From: Paraburkholderia sp. BL21I4N1
GTDB taxonomy: Bacteria; Pseudomonadota; Gammaproteobacteria; Burkholderiales; Burkholderiaceae
DNA length: 64,000 bases
Direction: 5' to 3'
NCBI RefSeq assembly: GCF_002973525.1
Contig: NZ_PVEN01000003.1
Location: 372,001-436,000 of the forward strand
Below the pieces are notes generated by a model. It searched no databases and had not been told where the DNA came from. It saw nothing but the letters and a program-made list of their open reading frames with translations. Position numbers and translations under genes: made by a program. Each line of letters starts with the position of its first letter. Within the stretch, counting starts at the first letter, position 1. Below, in pieces: positions 43,895 through 54,325 of this stretch.

Positions 43895-44776
43895 TCAGGC
43901 CGGCGAATACGCGAGCCGCACGTAGATCGGCGCGAACGGTTCGGCCTGGGTGATTTCGACCAGCGACTCACGGCACAGCTCCAGCATGGCGATGAAATTC
44001 ACCACCACCACCGGCACACCCTTGGTGGTGTCGAACAGGTCCGCGAATTCGACGAAGCGCGCGTTTTGCAACTGCCGCAGGATCGAGCTCATATGCTCGC
44101 GCACCGACAGCTCTTCGCGCGAAATCTTGTGATGCTGGACCAGCTTGGCGCGCTTGATCACGTCGGCCCACGCGGCGCGCAGGTCTTCGCTGTCCACGTC
44201 GGGAAAACGCGGCGTGATGCTTTGCTCGATGTAGACCTCGGCGCGCAGAAAATCGCGCCCGAGTTGCGGCAGCTGGTCGATACGCTGCGCGGCCAGCTTC
44301 ATCTGCTCGTATTCGAGCAGGCGGCGCACCAGTTCCGCGCGCGGATCCTCGGCTTCTTCGCCGCTGTCGGCCTTCTTGACCGGCAGCAGCATGCGCGACT
44401 TGATCTCGATCAGCATCGCGGCCATCAGCAGATATTCGGACGCAAGTTCGAGATTGGTCTGGCGCAGCTGGTCGACGTAGCCGAGATACTGCACCGTGAC
44501 ATCCGCCATGGGAATGTCGAGCACGTTGAAGTTCTGCTTGCGGATCAGGTACAGCAACAGATCCAGCGGTCCCTCGAACGTTTCGAGGAACACCTCGAGG
44601 GCGTCCGGCGGGATGTACAGGTCGGTGGGCAGCTTGAAGAGCGGCTCGCCGTACAGGCGCGCGAAAGCGATGCCGTCGACGGTGTCGGGCGTCGAATCGG
44701 TGGCGGGCGCGGCTAGCGCGGCGTCGGCGGATGCCGGCGTCGCGCCGTGAGCCTCGTCGGCGTGACTCACGCTCAC
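43895..44776 (-). CDS. scpA: Segregation and condensation protein A
   Basis: Kleisin subunit that bridges the SMC heads in chromosome compaction. 293 residues; a variable Ala-rich start is followed by 'ALEVFLETFEGPLDLLLYLIRKQ', the conserved N-terminal kleisin helix region, and 'YLLMAAMLIEIKSRMLLP'. The C-terminal winged helix includes 'TKGVPVVVVNFIAMLELCRE'. scpB and smc are not in the window. It follows the DUF3460 gene after four bases. Confidence 0.93.
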   Translation of the reverse strand: MSVSHADEAHGATPASADAALAAPATDSTPDTVDGIAFARLYGEPLFKLPTDLYIPPDALEVFLETFEGPLDLLLYLIRKQNFNVLDIPMADVTVQYLGYVDQLRQTNLELASEYLLMAAMLIEIKSRMLLPVKKADSGEEAEDPRAELVRRLLEYEQMKLAAQRIDQLPQLGRDFLRAEVYIEQSITPRFPDVDSEDLRAAWADVIKRAKLVQHHKISREELSVREHMSSILRQLQNARFVEFADLFDTTKGVPVVVVNFIAMLELCRESLVEITQAEPFAPIYVRLAYSPA

Positions 44777-44780
44777 CCGA

Positions 44781-44966
44781 TTAGAAGTTTTGATAGTACG
44801 AGTAAGGCGTCTGCTCCACGCGCGAGGCTTTCTGCTCGGCGCGTTCTTCCAGATCTATCGGCTGTTTGTCCCACAGCAGCGCGCGGCCGCGGCGCTGCTC
44901 GGCTTCCAGGTTGGGCTTCTGTTGCTTGAGCTGGTTCAGGAACTGGGTGATGTCCGATTGATACAT
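44781..44966 (-). CDS. DUF3460 family small protein
   Basis: 61-residue protein of the betaproteobacterial DUF3460 family, beginning MYQSDITQFLNQLKQQKP and ending TPYSYYQNF. It is strongly charged and probably helical, with no signal peptide. Its position directly before scpA (four-base gap) is conserved in Burkholderiales, which suggests a common transcript; the function is unknown. Confidence 0.88.
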   Translation of the reverse strand: MYQSDITQFLNQLKQQKPNLEAEQRRGRALLWDKQPIDLEERAEQKASRVEQTPYSYYQNF

Positions 44967-45474
44967 GGCTCGACGTCCGTGGTGGGTGAGGGGCGGCTGC
45001 TCGCCCGGAATCCGCTGGTGTAGCGGGAGGGTGCCGGGTGGCCGCGCCGTTATTCCATAATTTTACCCGATGCGCCGCGCGCGGACGAAAAACGTCGGCA
45101 GGGGCGCGATGGAAGAGGGGTGGTGCGCGCGGCCGGCGCGCACCACCGTGAAAAATCCCGGAACCCGGCTTGTGTGCGGTGCGTCAAAGGCGGGCGCGAG
45201 GCGGGCGCGAGGCGGGCGCGTCGCACGGCTGCGTGGCGCGGTTGAACTCGCGTTGCGCTGTGTCCGGCGGCAAGCGGCGGCTGCGCGCTTCGCGCCCTTT
45301 AAGAGATCGGCGGCCTTGCGCCGATGTGGTCAAATAGCGTGCTTCGGCCGCCGCGGCGCGCCTGAGCGACAAATTCATCAACCCGGCCGGAGGTCCTGTT
45401 TGGCGGTATGTGCGATCGAAAAGCCGCGTCAGCGGCGCGGCAAGGCCGGCACCCGGCGTGGACATATCACGCCC
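44967..45474. promoter_or_regulatory. Divergent region between DUF3460-scpA and tamA
   Basis: 508 bases without a credible gene; a frame open from 45070 is in phase with tamA but has no family similarity before 45475. On the minus strand TAAAAT at 45060-45065 is a plausible -10 for the DUF3460-scpA transcript. GGCGGGCGCGA is repeated in tandem at 45189, 45200 and (10 of 11 bases) 45211. The rest is GC-rich with nothing I can name. Confidence 0.5.
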
Positions 45475-47235
45475 ATGTTGCGCTGGCTGCGCGCGTGGCT
45501 GGCGTTCGGCATCGTCATGCTGACGCTGTCGGCCGGCGCGGCGCACGCCGCGCGCCCCGCCGCCAGCTACAAGGTCGACATCGACGCTTCGCCGCGCTCG
45601 CTGCGCAAGCTTCTTGAGGCACATCTGGATATCGCGCGCTTTGCCAAACGACCCGACATCAGCGACGACCAGTTCGAGTTTCTGATCACCGCCACGCCCC
45701 AGCAGGTGCGTGATCTGGCGGCCACACAGGGCTATTTCACGCCGGTCGTGCGTACCGACGTGCGCACCGTCGAGAACGCGAAACGCGTCACGGTGAGCGT
45801 CGATCCAGGTCCGCAAACCCGCATTTCATCGGTCTCGCTGTCGTTTCGCGGGCCGGTGCTGACCGAAGACCCCGCGCAGGAGAATGCCGCGCGTTTCGCG
45901 TTTTCGCTGCACGAAGGCGATGCGTTCTCGCAGGGCGACTGGGAGGACGCGAAAAATGCGTCGTTGAAGGCGCTCCAGGCGCGGCGTTACCTGGGCGCGA
46001 AAATCTACCATTCCGAGGCGCGCGTCGATCCGCGCACGCACGAGGCCAAACTGTCGGTCACGTATGACAGCGGGCCGACCTTCACGATGGGCAAGCTCGA
46101 CGTGTCGGGCACCCGGCGCTATCCGGAACAGATCGTCGACAACGTCAACCCGATCTCGGTCGGCGACATTTACGACGTGCAGCGCGTCGCCGAATTGCAG
46201 CGGCAATTGCAGAACACGCCGTATTACGCAAGCGTCGCGATCGACGTGGACAGCGACCCGGCCAAACCGGTCGACACGCCGGTGCACGTGAAAGTGTCGG
46301 AGTATCCGTACAACAGCATCCGTGGCGGTCTCGGCTATTCGACCGACAACGGCCCGCTGGTCCAGGGCGCGTATTCCTATCTGGATACCTTCGGCAAAGC
46401 ATGGCCGTTCACTGTCGAAGGCCGCGCCGACCAGATCCAGCAATACGGGCAAATCCAGCTGGCCATGCCGCCGGGCCCGCGCGCGTGGACCAATAGCGTG
46501 CTGGCGTCCTACACCACGACCGACGTTTCCGACACGCGCATCTACAGTATCCGCGGCGGCGTGCAACGGGCGCGCACCTCGCAGTTCATCGACTACAACT
46601 ACTCGATCCTCTACTACCAGGACCGGCTCGATCAGAACGCGATCGCGCCGACCACGAGCCGCGCGCTGGTGCCGTCGTGGTCGTGGACCCGGCGCGATAC
46701 CGACGACCCGCTGTTCCCGCGCAAGGGCAATCTGATTCACGCCGAGGCGGGCTTCGCGGTGAAGGGCGTGCTGACGGACCAGACCTTCGTGCGCGGTTAC
46801 GCGCGCGGCCAGCAGTACCTGCCGATCGGCAAGGAAGACCTCGTGGTGCTCCGCGCCGAACTCGGCGGCGTGTTTACCAGCGGCAGTTCGAGCGGCATAC
46901 CGGCATCGCTGCTGTTCCGCGCCGGCGGGTCGAATTCGGTGCGCGGCTACGGTTATCAGAGCATCGGTAACGAGGTCGATGGTTCGGTGCTGCCCACCAA
47001 ATATCTCGTCACGGCCGCGGCCGAGTACCAGCACTGGTTTTCGCACGACTGGGGCGCCGCCGCGTTCTTCGACGTCGGCACCGCCACTGATACCTGGGGC
47101 GAAAAAGTCTTTTATCCCGGCGTCGGCGTGGGCGCGCGTTGGCGCAGCCCGGTCGGCCCGGTCAATGTCGACGTCGCGTATGGCATCCGCAATAAAGACG
47201 TGCGGCCGTATCTGACGCTGGGCATCGCCTTCTGA
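45475..47235 (+). CDS. tamA: Outer-membrane assembly protein TamA (BamA/Omp85 family)
   Basis: Outer-membrane half of the translocation and assembly module. I start at 45475 (MLRWLRAWLAFGIVMLTLSA), where a signal peptide ending near AHA opens the 586-residue protein. POTRA-like domains follow (three expected), then a 16-strand Omp85 barrel from about residue 280 ('NSIRGGLGYSTDNGPLVQGA'). The lock motif region 'LLFRAGGSNSVRGYGYQSIG' holds the conserved VRGY, and the protein ends in Phe (LTLGIAF), the usual C-terminal signal. tamB follows after 28 bases. Confidence 0.92.
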   Translation: MLRWLRAWLAFGIVMLTLSAGAAHAARPAASYKVDIDASPRSLRKLLEAHLDIARFAKRPDISDDQFEFLITATPQQVRDLAATQGYFTPVVRTDVRTVENAKRVTVSVDPGPQTRISSVSLSFRGPVLTEDPAQENAARFAFSLHEGDAFSQGDWEDAKNASLKALQARRYLGAKIYHSEARVDPRTHEAKLSVTYDSGPTFTMGKLDVSGTRRYPEQIVDNVNPISVGDIYDVQRVAELQRQLQNTPYYASVAIDVDSDPAKPVDTPVHVKVSEYPYNSIRGGLGYSTDNGPLVQGAYSYLDTFGKAWPFTVEGRADQIQQYGQIQLAMPPGPRAWTNSVLASYTTTDVSDTRIYSIRGGVQRARTSQFIDYNYSILYYQDRLDQNAIAPTTSRALVPSWSWTRRDTDDPLFPRKGNLIHAEAGFAVKGVLTDQTFVRGYARGQQYLPIGKEDLVVLRAELGGVFTSGSSSGIPASLLFRAGGSNSVRGYGYQSIGNEVDGSVLPTKYLVTAAAEYQHWFSHDWGAAAFFDVGTATDTWGEKVFYPGVGVGARWRSPVGPVNVDVAYGIRNKDVRPYLTLGIAF

Positions 47236-47263
47236 TGGACACCTGTTTCGACATGATTCCCGC

Positions 47264-50200
47264 ATGACAACGGACGTTTCCGCTCAACCACCCGCACAGC
47301 CGCCCGGCACTCACCCGCCGCAGCCGCCGTCGTCCGATGCGCCGCCGCCTAAGCGCCGGCCCGGCCGTCTGTTGCTGAAAACGCTTGCGTGGACGGTCGG
47401 TGTGCTGGTGCTGCTGGTCGCCCTGGCGGTCGGCCTAATGTATGGCGCGCTGACCACCAAGCGCGGTACCGCCTATGCATGGCAGGCGGCGGTCAAACTG
47501 CTGGGCGGCAAGCTGAGCGGCACGCTCGAAAGCGGCACGCTGGCGAACGGTTTGCAATTGCGCCAGGTGCGCTGGCGCAGCCTCGACGGCAGCGGCACCG
47601 ATATCCAGATCGACCGCGTGGCGGCCGGTTGGGGGCTGACGCGCGAGCCGTGGCGGTTGACGATCGACTATCTGCACGTTGGCACCGTCGAGGCGCGCAT
47701 CGGCGCGTCGTCGTCCAGCAGCAGCGAACCGCTGAAGCTGCCGCAAGATTTGCGTTTGCCGATGCAACTCGAGGTCCGCGACGTTCAGCTCGACAAACTG
47801 CTGCTGCGCGAAGGCGGGGCGACCACTGAATTTTCGCGTTTCATGTTTCATGGGCGCAGCGACGGGCGTCATCACGAGGCCGCGATCGAGCGCCTCGATA
47901 CGCCGTTCGGCGCGGTGACGGCGTCGGCGAAACTGGACGGCGTGAGGCCGTTCGCGCTGACCGGCGACGTCGGCTATTCAGGCAAGGTGAACAACGAGGC
48001 GGTGCAGGTGGGCGGCCATCTGAGCGGCTCGCTTGAAAATCTCGTCGCTGAACTCGATGCCAGCGGCATGAAGCTCGCCGGTCACGCGCGCGTCGAAGCC
48101 ACGCCGTTCGGCGCCGTGCCGTTGCGACGTGCCACGCTGACTTTCGATCACGTGAATCCGCAGGCGTTTGCGCCGGGTGCGCCGCTGGCGGATCTGGCCG
48201 TGCGGGCGGAGTTGCAGCCGGTGTCGCAGGATGGGGCGGGGACGGTTGTGTTGGGGGCGAGCGCGGCAACACCTGTCAGCGCTGCCGCGCCCACTAGCGC
48301 AGCAACGACGGGCGCGTCCAGCACAGCGCCGGCGCCGTTTGCTGGCGCTGAAAACGCCAAAGCCGGCGGCAAGCAAACCACCAGATCCAGCGCTGCGAAC
48401 TTCGCCGTCGCGGGCCATGTCTCGATCGTCAACGCCAAGCCCGGCGCGATCGACCAGAACCTGCTGCCTATCATCGACGCCAACGCGGACGTGCGTCTCG
48501 ACGCCGAGTCGCAGCGCATTTCGAACCTGGCCGTGCGGCTCGTCAAAAGCGCCACGCTGCGCGGCGGCGGCACGCTGACCGGCAAACGCGGGCAGTTCGA
48601 TCTGCAGGTCGCCGGGCTCGACCTGAATGCGCTCGAAGCCACCGTGCGGCCCACGCAACTGTCCGGGCCGATCGGTATTCGTTTGAACGACGACATACAG
48701 AGCGTCACGCTGGATCTCGCCGATCCGAAAGCCGTGCTGCGTGCTCAAGGCAAGATCACGTTCGACCCTGCGCGAACCAGCTTCAACGATGTGCGCGTCA
48801 CGTCGGGCAAAGGCCGTATCGATCTGTCCGGCGCGCTCAAGCACGACGCGAATTCCACCTACAACCTGAAAGCGCAACTGACCGATTTCGATCCGCTGAC
48901 GCTGACGTCGCAGATGCCGTCGCGCAAGCCGGTGAGCGGCGCGGCGTCGACTTCCGCCTCCGCGGCCGTTAGTGCCAAAGGCAAGAAAGGCGCGCCGGCG
49001 AGCAAGGCACAAACCAAAGCCACAGCCGAAGTGGGTAGCACGGCGGGCGCGAAAAGCGCTGCGCCCGCCGACCAAGCCGCCGCTGCGGTGAAAAACACCG
49101 CCAAGGCGGCGGCGAAAACCGAGCTCGCTCAGCGCGAGACACCGCCGCCCAAACACGTCGCACCGGCACCCCGCAAGGGCAAGATCGAAGCGCGCGTGAA
49201 CGGCACGCTCACCGCGGCCGGCATGCTCGGCCCGGTGTTCACGACCAGGGCCGAATTCAAGCTGGGCCCGAGCGTCTACGACAACCTGCCGCTGACCGGC
49301 GGTGGCACCGTCCAGCTAGCCGGTTCGCGGATTCTGCCGAGCCGCGCGAACCTCTCGGTGGCGGGCAATCAGGTGGATCTGCAAGGCAGCTTCGGCGCGC
49401 CAGGCGACCGCTTGCGGTTTCGCGTCGACGCGCCGCAACTCGAGCGCCTGGGGTTCGGCCTTGCGGGCCTGATCGCGGCCGACGGCGACGTGACCGGTTC
49501 GTTCGCGCATCCGAACGTCATGCTGAATTACAAGGCCGACAGCGTGGTGTTCAGCAGCAACCGCATCGGTCATGCGGAAGGTCACGCGGAGTTGCGCGAC
49601 GGCGCGAACGGCGCACTCGTCTTCACGACCGACGCGCGCGATCTGAGCGCGGGCGGTGTCGATCTGACCACGCTTACCGCGCGGCTCTCCGGCACGCGCG
49701 CGAATCACACGCTGGAAGCCGCGGCCACCGGCAAGTTGCAGGACCGTCCGCTCGATCTGACGCTCGCCGCGAACGGCAAGCTGACCGACGCGCGCGACGG
49801 CACGCACTGGGACGGCACCGTCACCCGTTTCCAGAATCGCGGCACGCCGGCGTTGAACCTGGAGTCGCCGCTCGCCGTGAGCGCCGGGCCGCAGCGGCTC
49901 ACGCTCGGCGCCACGCGTCTGACGCTCGAAGGCGCTGTCCTCAGCCTGAAAACATTCGCCTTTGATCACGGCAAGATTCAGTCGGCCGGCACCTTGACCG
50001 ACATTTCGCTCGCCCGTTTGCAGGACCTGCGGCGTGAGATCACCGGCGAGCCGGCGGCCGTCAAAACCGATCTGGTCTTCGACGGTGACTGGGACTTCGC
50101 GCTCGGCAGCACGGCAAGCGGTCATATTCAGTTGAAGCGCCGCGGCGGCGACGTCACCGTCGAAATTGGCCGCGGACTCGCGTCGCTGGGCATCACGGAC

Positions 50201-51655
50201 ATCACCGCGCGTGCCGAATTCAGCGGCGGCAACCGGCTCAACGCCACCGTGCACGCGCAGGCGAGCCGGATCGGCGTGATCGACGCCGACGCGCACACCA
50301 CGCTGGTGGCGCGCGACGGCTTCCTGACCGTCAACGAAGAGGGCGCGTTGAGCGGCAACGTGAATGCGAATGTCCCGTCGCTGAAAACGACCGGCGGGCT
50401 CTTCGGGCCGAGCTATCTGCTCGACGGCCACCTGGCGCTCAAGCTCGCGCTCGGCGGTACGGTCGCCAAGCCGAACCTGACCGGCTCGCTGCTTGGCGAT
50501 GGCCTTTCCGCAACGATGGTCGATCAGGGCGTGCAGTTGAAGGACGGCGTGGTGCGCATTGCGTTGTCGCAGAATCTGGTGGACTTCCAGCAGGTCGAGT
50601 TTCACGGCGCGAGCGGCACGCTGCGCGCCACCGGCCGCGTGCGTCTGGACGGCGCGGAACCGGATCTGACGGCGAGTATCGTCGCCGACAAGCTCGAATT
50701 GTTCGCGGCGCCCGACCGCAATCTGTCGCTGTCGGGTAGTGCGAGCGTCGCGAATGCCGGCGCCCAGGGTGGGCTAGCGATCAACGGCAAGTTCGCGGTC
50801 GATCACGCGTTGTTCGACTTGCCGGAGCAGGCCGCGCCAAAGCTCGGCGACGATGTGGTGATCGTACGCCCGGACGGCACCGTGGCCGGCGAGCGGTCGC
50901 CGCCGGTCGCGGGCACCAACAAGCCGGTCGGCCCATTCGCGCCGCGCGCCGATATCGACATCAGCCTCGGCAACAACTTCCGTTTCCGAGGGCAAGGCGC
51001 CGATCTCGGCCTGACCGGCACGATTACCGCCTTGAGCGCGCCGAATCTGCCGCTGCGCGCGGTCGGCAACGTGCGGGTCACGCAGGGTTCGACCTACACC
51101 GCGTTCGGGCGCAAGCTCAATATCGAGAATGGCTTCTTCACGTTCAATGGCCCGGTGGCCAATCCTGGCATCAACATCCTGGCCATGCGCCGTAATCAGC
51201 AGGTCGAGGCGGGCGTGCAGGTGACGGGTACGGTGCAATTCCCGGTGGCGAAGCTGGTGTCCGAGCCGAACGTGGCGGACAACGAAAAGCTCTCGTGGCT
51301 GCTGTTCGGTCACGGCACCGATCAGGGCAATAACCTCGGTCAGCAAAGCACCATGACCACGGCGCTTGCGTTGCTCGGCAGCGCAAGCGGCAAGCGGATC
51401 GCGCAGACCTTCGGGCTCGACGAGTTTTCGATCGGGCAGAGCGAGGTCGGGCTGACCGATCCGCAGGTCGTGATGGTGTCGAAGGCGATCAGCGAATGGC
51501 TCGTGCTGGGCTATGAGCAGGGTCTGCAGTCGGCCAGCAACGCGATCAAGGCGACCGTCAACCTGACGCGGTATTGGTCCGTGGCAGCGTACGGTGGCAC
51601 GTTCTACGGCGCGACGCTGCTTTATACGCGGCGCTTCGACCGGATCCGATGGTGA
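47264..51655 (+). CDS. tamB: Translocation and assembly module protein TamB
   Basis: Very long periplasm-spanning protein of 1,463 residues that bridges the inner membrane and TamA, now seen also as a lipid-transfer protein of the AsmA group. It has a Pro-rich cytoplasmic start, one membrane anchor at about 37-62, then a long stretch of beta-rich repeats forming a groove, and the conserved C-terminal DUF490 domain (from about residue 1,100, including 'NKPVGPFAPRADIDISLGNN' and 'LLYTRRFDRIRW' at the end). Two Ala/Thr/Lys-rich low-complexity insertions lie near residues 325-370 and 560-640. A perfect terminator follows. Confidence 0.93.
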   Translation: MTTDVSAQPPAQPPGTHPPQPPSSDAPPPKRRPGRLLLKTLAWTVGVLVLLVALAVGLMYGALTTKRGTAYAWQAAVKLLGGKLSGTLESGTLANGLQLRQVRWRSLDGSGTDIQIDRVAAGWGLTREPWRLTIDYLHVGTVEARIGASSSSSSEPLKLPQDLRLPMQLEVRDVQLDKLLLREGGATTEFSRFMFHGRSDGRHHEAAIERLDTPFGAVTASAKLDGVRPFALTGDVGYSGKVNNEAVQVGGHLSGSLENLVAELDASGMKLAGHARVEATPFGAVPLRRATLTFDHVNPQAFAPGAPLADLAVRAELQPVSQDGAGTVVLGASAATPVSAAAPTSAATTGASSTAPAPFAGAENAKAGGKQTTRSSAANFAVAGHVSIVNAKPGAIDQNLLPIIDANADVRLDAESQRISNLAVRLVKSATLRGGGTLTGKRGQFDLQVAGLDLNALEATVRPTQLSGPIGIRLNDDIQSVTLDLADPKAVLRAQGKITFDPARTSFNDVRVTSGKGRIDLSGALKHDANSTYNLKAQLTDFDPLTLTSQMPSRKPVSGAASTSASAAVSAKGKKGAPASKAQTKATAEVGSTAGAKSAAPADQAAAAVKNTAKAAAKTELAQRETPPPKHVAPAPRKGKIEARVNGTLTAAGMLGPVFTTRAEFKLGPSVYDNLPLTGGGTVQLAGSRILPSRANLSVAGNQVDLQGSFGAPGDRLRFRVDAPQLERLGFGLAGLIAADGDVTGSFAHPNVMLNYKADSVVFSSNRIGHAEGHAELRDGANGALVFTTDARDLSAGGVDLTTLTARLSGTRANHTLEAAATGKLQDRPLDLTLAANGKLTDARDGTHWDGTVTRFQNRGTPALNLESPLAVSAGPQRLTLGATRLTLEGAVLSLKTFAFDHGKIQSAGTLTDISLARLQDLRREITGEPAAVKTDLVFDGDWDFALGSTASGHIQLKRRGGDVTVEIGRGLASLGITDITARAEFSGGNRLNATVHAQASRIGVIDADAHTTLVARDGFLTVNEEGALSGNVNANVPSLKTTGGLFGPSYLLDGHLALKLALGGTVAKPNLTGSLLGDGLSATMVDQGVQLKDGVVRIALSQNLVDFQQVEFHGASGTLRATGRVRLDGAEPDLTASIVADKLELFAAPDRNLSLSGSASVANAGAQGGLAINGKFAVDHALFDLPEQAAPKLGDDVVIVRPDGTVAGERSPPVAGTNKPVGPFAPRADIDISLGNNFRFRGQGADLGLTGTITALSAPNLPLRAVGNVRVTQGSTYTAFGRKLNIENGFFTFNGPVANPGINILAMRRNQQVEAGVQVTGTVQFPVAKLVSEPNVADNEKLSWLLFGHGTDQGNNLGQQSTMTTALALLGSASGKRIAQTFGLDEFSIGQSEVGLTDPQVVMVSKAISEWLVLGYEQGLQSASNAIKATVNLTRYWSVAAYGGTFYGATLLYTRRFDRIRW

Positions 51656-51700
51656 TGCGTTGACATGTAGCGTTTGAGCATTACCTTTGCGCAGGCAAAA

Positions 51701-51731
51701 AAACGGCACGCTTTTTTAAAGCGTGCCGTTT
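51701..51731. terminator. Terminator between convergent tamB and metG
   Basis: AAACGGCACGCTTT (51701-51714) and AAAGCGTGCCGTTT (51718-51731) form a perfect 14-bp stem with TTT loop. T-runs on both strands make it usable from either side. Confidence 0.9.
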
Positions 51732-51820
51732 TTGTTCGTGCCTGAAGCGAAATGCGGTGCGGTGCGCTGCACGGCGATGTAGCGATCAGCGAGCGCCACC
51801 GTGAAGCAGCGCCACGCGTA

Positions 51821-53956
51821 TTACTTCACGCGCATGCCCGGCTTTGCGCCGCTGTGCGGTTCGAGAATGTAGAGGCCCGGTTCGGCCTTTTCATCCGTTG
51901 CGGATGCGGCGAGCACCATGCCCTCCGACAGACCGAACTTCATCTTGCGCGGCGCGAGGTTCGCGACCATCACGGTCAGCTTGCCGATCAGCTGTTCCGG
52001 CTGATACGCCGACTTGATGCCGGAGAACACGTTGCGGGTCTTCTCTTCGCCGATGTCGAGCGTGAGTTGCAGCAGTTTGTCCGAGCCTTCCACCGCCTTG
52101 CAGTCGACGATCTTCGCGATGCGCAGATCGATCTTCGCGAAGTCGTCGATCGAGATGATGCCCGACGCTTCGTCCTGCTCTGCCGCGGCGGCCTTCGCTG
52201 CCTTCGCCTTGGTCTTCGCGTCGGCCGGCGCCGCGGCTTCCGGCGTGGCTTGCAACGAATCGCGGTTGGCGGCCAGCAGTGCCTCGATCTGCTTCGGATC
52301 GACACGCGTCATCAGATGCTTGTACGCGTTGATCGGGCGCGCGGAACTGAGCGGCACGTTCGCGTCGGCCCACACCAGCGGCTCGATGCCGAGGAACGCT
52401 TCGACCGCTTCGGCCAGCTTCGGCAGCACCGGCTTCAGCGCCAGCGACAACAGCCGGAACGCCTCGACGCTGACGCTGCAGGTTTCGTGCAGCGCGACAC
52501 CGTTCGCCGGGTCTTTCGCCTGATCCCACGGTTTCGCGGTGTCGACGTAGGCGTTGACCGTGTCCGCCAGGTCCATGGTCTGCCGCAGCGCGCGGTTGTA
52601 CTCGCGGGCCTCGTAGTTCGCGGCGATCTGCGGCACGGCGGCGCGCAACGTGGCGAGCAGCGGATGCTGCATCGCACTGTCCTGCACGCGGCCGTCGAAA
52701 CGCTTGATCAGAAAACCGGCGGCGCGGCTCGCAATGTTCACGTACTTGCCGACCAGATCGCTGTTCACGCGCGCCTGGAAGTCGTCGAGGTTCAGGTCGA
52801 GGTCTTCCATCGTGCTGTTCAGCTTGGCCGCGAAGTAATAGCGCAGCCATTCCGGATTCAGGCCGGTGTCGATCACGCTTTGCGCGGTGATGAAGGTGCC
52901 GCGCGATTTCGACATCTTCGCGCCGTCCACGGTCAGGAAGCCGTGCGCGAACACATTGGTCGGCGTGCGATGCCCCGAAAATTCGAGCATGGCCGGCCAG
53001 AACAGCGTGTGGAAATACAGAATGTCTTTGCCGATGAAGTGATACTGCTCGGCCTTCGACCCCTTGTTGACCCACGCGTCGAAATCGAGCCCGCGCTTTT
53101 CCGCGAGGTTCTTGAAGCTCGCGTAGTAGCCGACTGGCGCATCCAGCCACACGTAGAAATACTTGCCCGGCGCGCCCGGAATTTCGAAGCCGAAATACGG
53201 CGCGTCGCGCGAGATGTCCCAGTCGGCGAGTTTGGCTTCACCGGCGTCGCCGAGCCATTCGCGCATCTTGTTGGTCGCTTCGGGTTGCGCCAGACCGCCC
53301 ACCCAGGCGCGCAGGAAATTCTCGCAGCGCGGATCGGACAGACGGAAGAAGTAGTGCGTCGAGGTCTTGCGGATCGGCGTGGCGCCCGAGACGACCGAGA
53401 ACGGGTTGATCAGCTCGGTCGGCTGGTACGTGGAACCGCAGACTTCGCAGCTATCGCCGTATTGGTCTTTCGCGCCGCACTTCGGGCACTCGCCCTTGAT
53501 GAAGCGATCCGGCAGGAACATTTCCTTGACCGGGTCGTACGCCTGTTCGATATCGCGCGCTTCGATCAGGCCCGCTTCCTTCAGCGCCAGGTAAACGTTT
53601 TCGCTGAGAACGCGGTTTTCTTCGGTATCGGTCGAGTAGTAATTGTCGAACGAAATCCCGAAGCTGTCGAAGTCGCGCTTGTGCTCCTGCCAGACGCGGT
53701 CGATCAGCTGCTTCGGCGTGAGACCTTCCTTTTCCGCGCGCAGCATGACCGGTGTGCCGTGCGTGTCGTCGGCGCCCACGTAATAGACCTCGTGCCCGTG
53801 CATTCGCAACGTCCGGACCCAGATGTCCGTCTGGATATATTCAACCAGATGGCCGATATGGATTTGCCCATTCGCATACGGAAGGGCCGACGTGACGAGA
53901 ATCTGGCGACGGCCTGACGGCGCGCCTGCGGAGAGATCGGTTGCGGGTGCTGACAT
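51821..53956 (-). CDS. metG: Methionyl-tRNA synthetase
   Basis: Charges tRNA-Met in the cytoplasm. 711 residues: class-I motif HIGH at 33-36, a four-cysteine zinc knuckle ([18 protein letters not shown]), KMSKS at 347-351, and a C-terminal tRNA-binding domain from about residue 605 ('[20 protein letters not shown]') that allows dimer formation. A Lys/Ala-rich linker precedes that domain. Length is normal for the long bacterial type. Confidence 0.96.
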   Translation of the reverse strand: MSAPATDLSAGAPSGRRQILVTSALPYANGQIHIGHLVEYIQTDIWVRTLRMHGHEVYYVGADDTHGTPVMLRAEKEGLTPKQLIDRVWQEHKRDFDSFGISFDNYYSTDTEENRVLSENVYLALKEAGLIEARDIEQAYDPVKEMFLPDRFIKGECPKCGAKDQYGDSCEVCGSTYQPTELINPFSVVSGATPIRKTSTHYFFRLSDPRCENFLRAWVGGLAQPEATNKMREWLGDAGEAKLADWDISRDAPYFGFEIPGAPGKYFYVWLDAPVGYYASFKNLAEKRGLDFDAWVNKGSKAEQYHFIGKDILYFHTLFWPAMLEFSGHRTPTNVFAHGFLTVDGAKMSKSRGTFITAQSVIDTGLNPEWLRYYFAAKLNSTMEDLDLNLDDFQARVNSDLVGKYVNIASRAAGFLIKRFDGRVQDSAMQHPLLATLRAAVPQIAANYEAREYNRALRQTMDLADTVNAYVDTAKPWDQAKDPANGVALHETCSVSVEAFRLLSLALKPVLPKLAEAVEAFLGIEPLVWADANVPLSSARPINAYKHLMTRVDPKQIEALLAANRDSLQATPEAAAPADAKTKAKAAKAAAAEQDEASGIISIDDFAKIDLRIAKIVDCKAVEGSDKLLQLTLDIGEEKTRNVFSGIKSAYQPEQLIGKLTVMVANLAPRKMKFGLSEGMVLAASATDEKAEPGLYILEPHSGAKPGMRVK

Positions 53957-54325
53957 AGGGATGGCGGGAGCCTGCGGTGGGACGAAAGGTTGATTCTAGC
54001 AGGGCAGGCGTTCGGCGCGGGGCGGGCCGGGTGCCCGGACGGCCCGCGTGGGACGGCGCCGGATCGTGGCGGAGCGCGAAGGTGTGTTAACCGAGCGCCC
54101 AAAAAAAACCGGGGTTATTAACCCCGGAGCAACAACGACAAGAGGAGAATGGTGACGCGGCGGCGATCGCCAACCGCGTACCGTAAAGACAGACAGCGGA
54201 TTTTCGGCAGAGTTCGAAATTTTTTCGGTCCGCGCGAGATTTTGATTCTTCCGCTTTTTACGGTTTGTCACGAGCCGGCGCTCAGGTCTGCCGGCCGGCC
54301 CCCACCTTCCTCCCCAGTCAGATGC
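53957..54325. promoter_or_regulatory. metG upstream region with terminator of the OmpA-like gene
   Basis: 369 bases without a credible gene. CCGGGGTT (54109-54116) pairs with AACCCCGG (54120-54127). On the minus strand it is followed by eight T (54101-54108), a good terminator for transcripts coming from the OmpA-like gene. The AT-richer stretch 54210-54260 may hold the metG promoter; I cannot place boxes. Confidence 0.65.

Noticed and set aside
45070..45474. N-terminal extension of TamA from 45070
   Set aside because: Arg/Ala-rich and without family similarity; a signal peptide begins at 45475, which fixes the real start.
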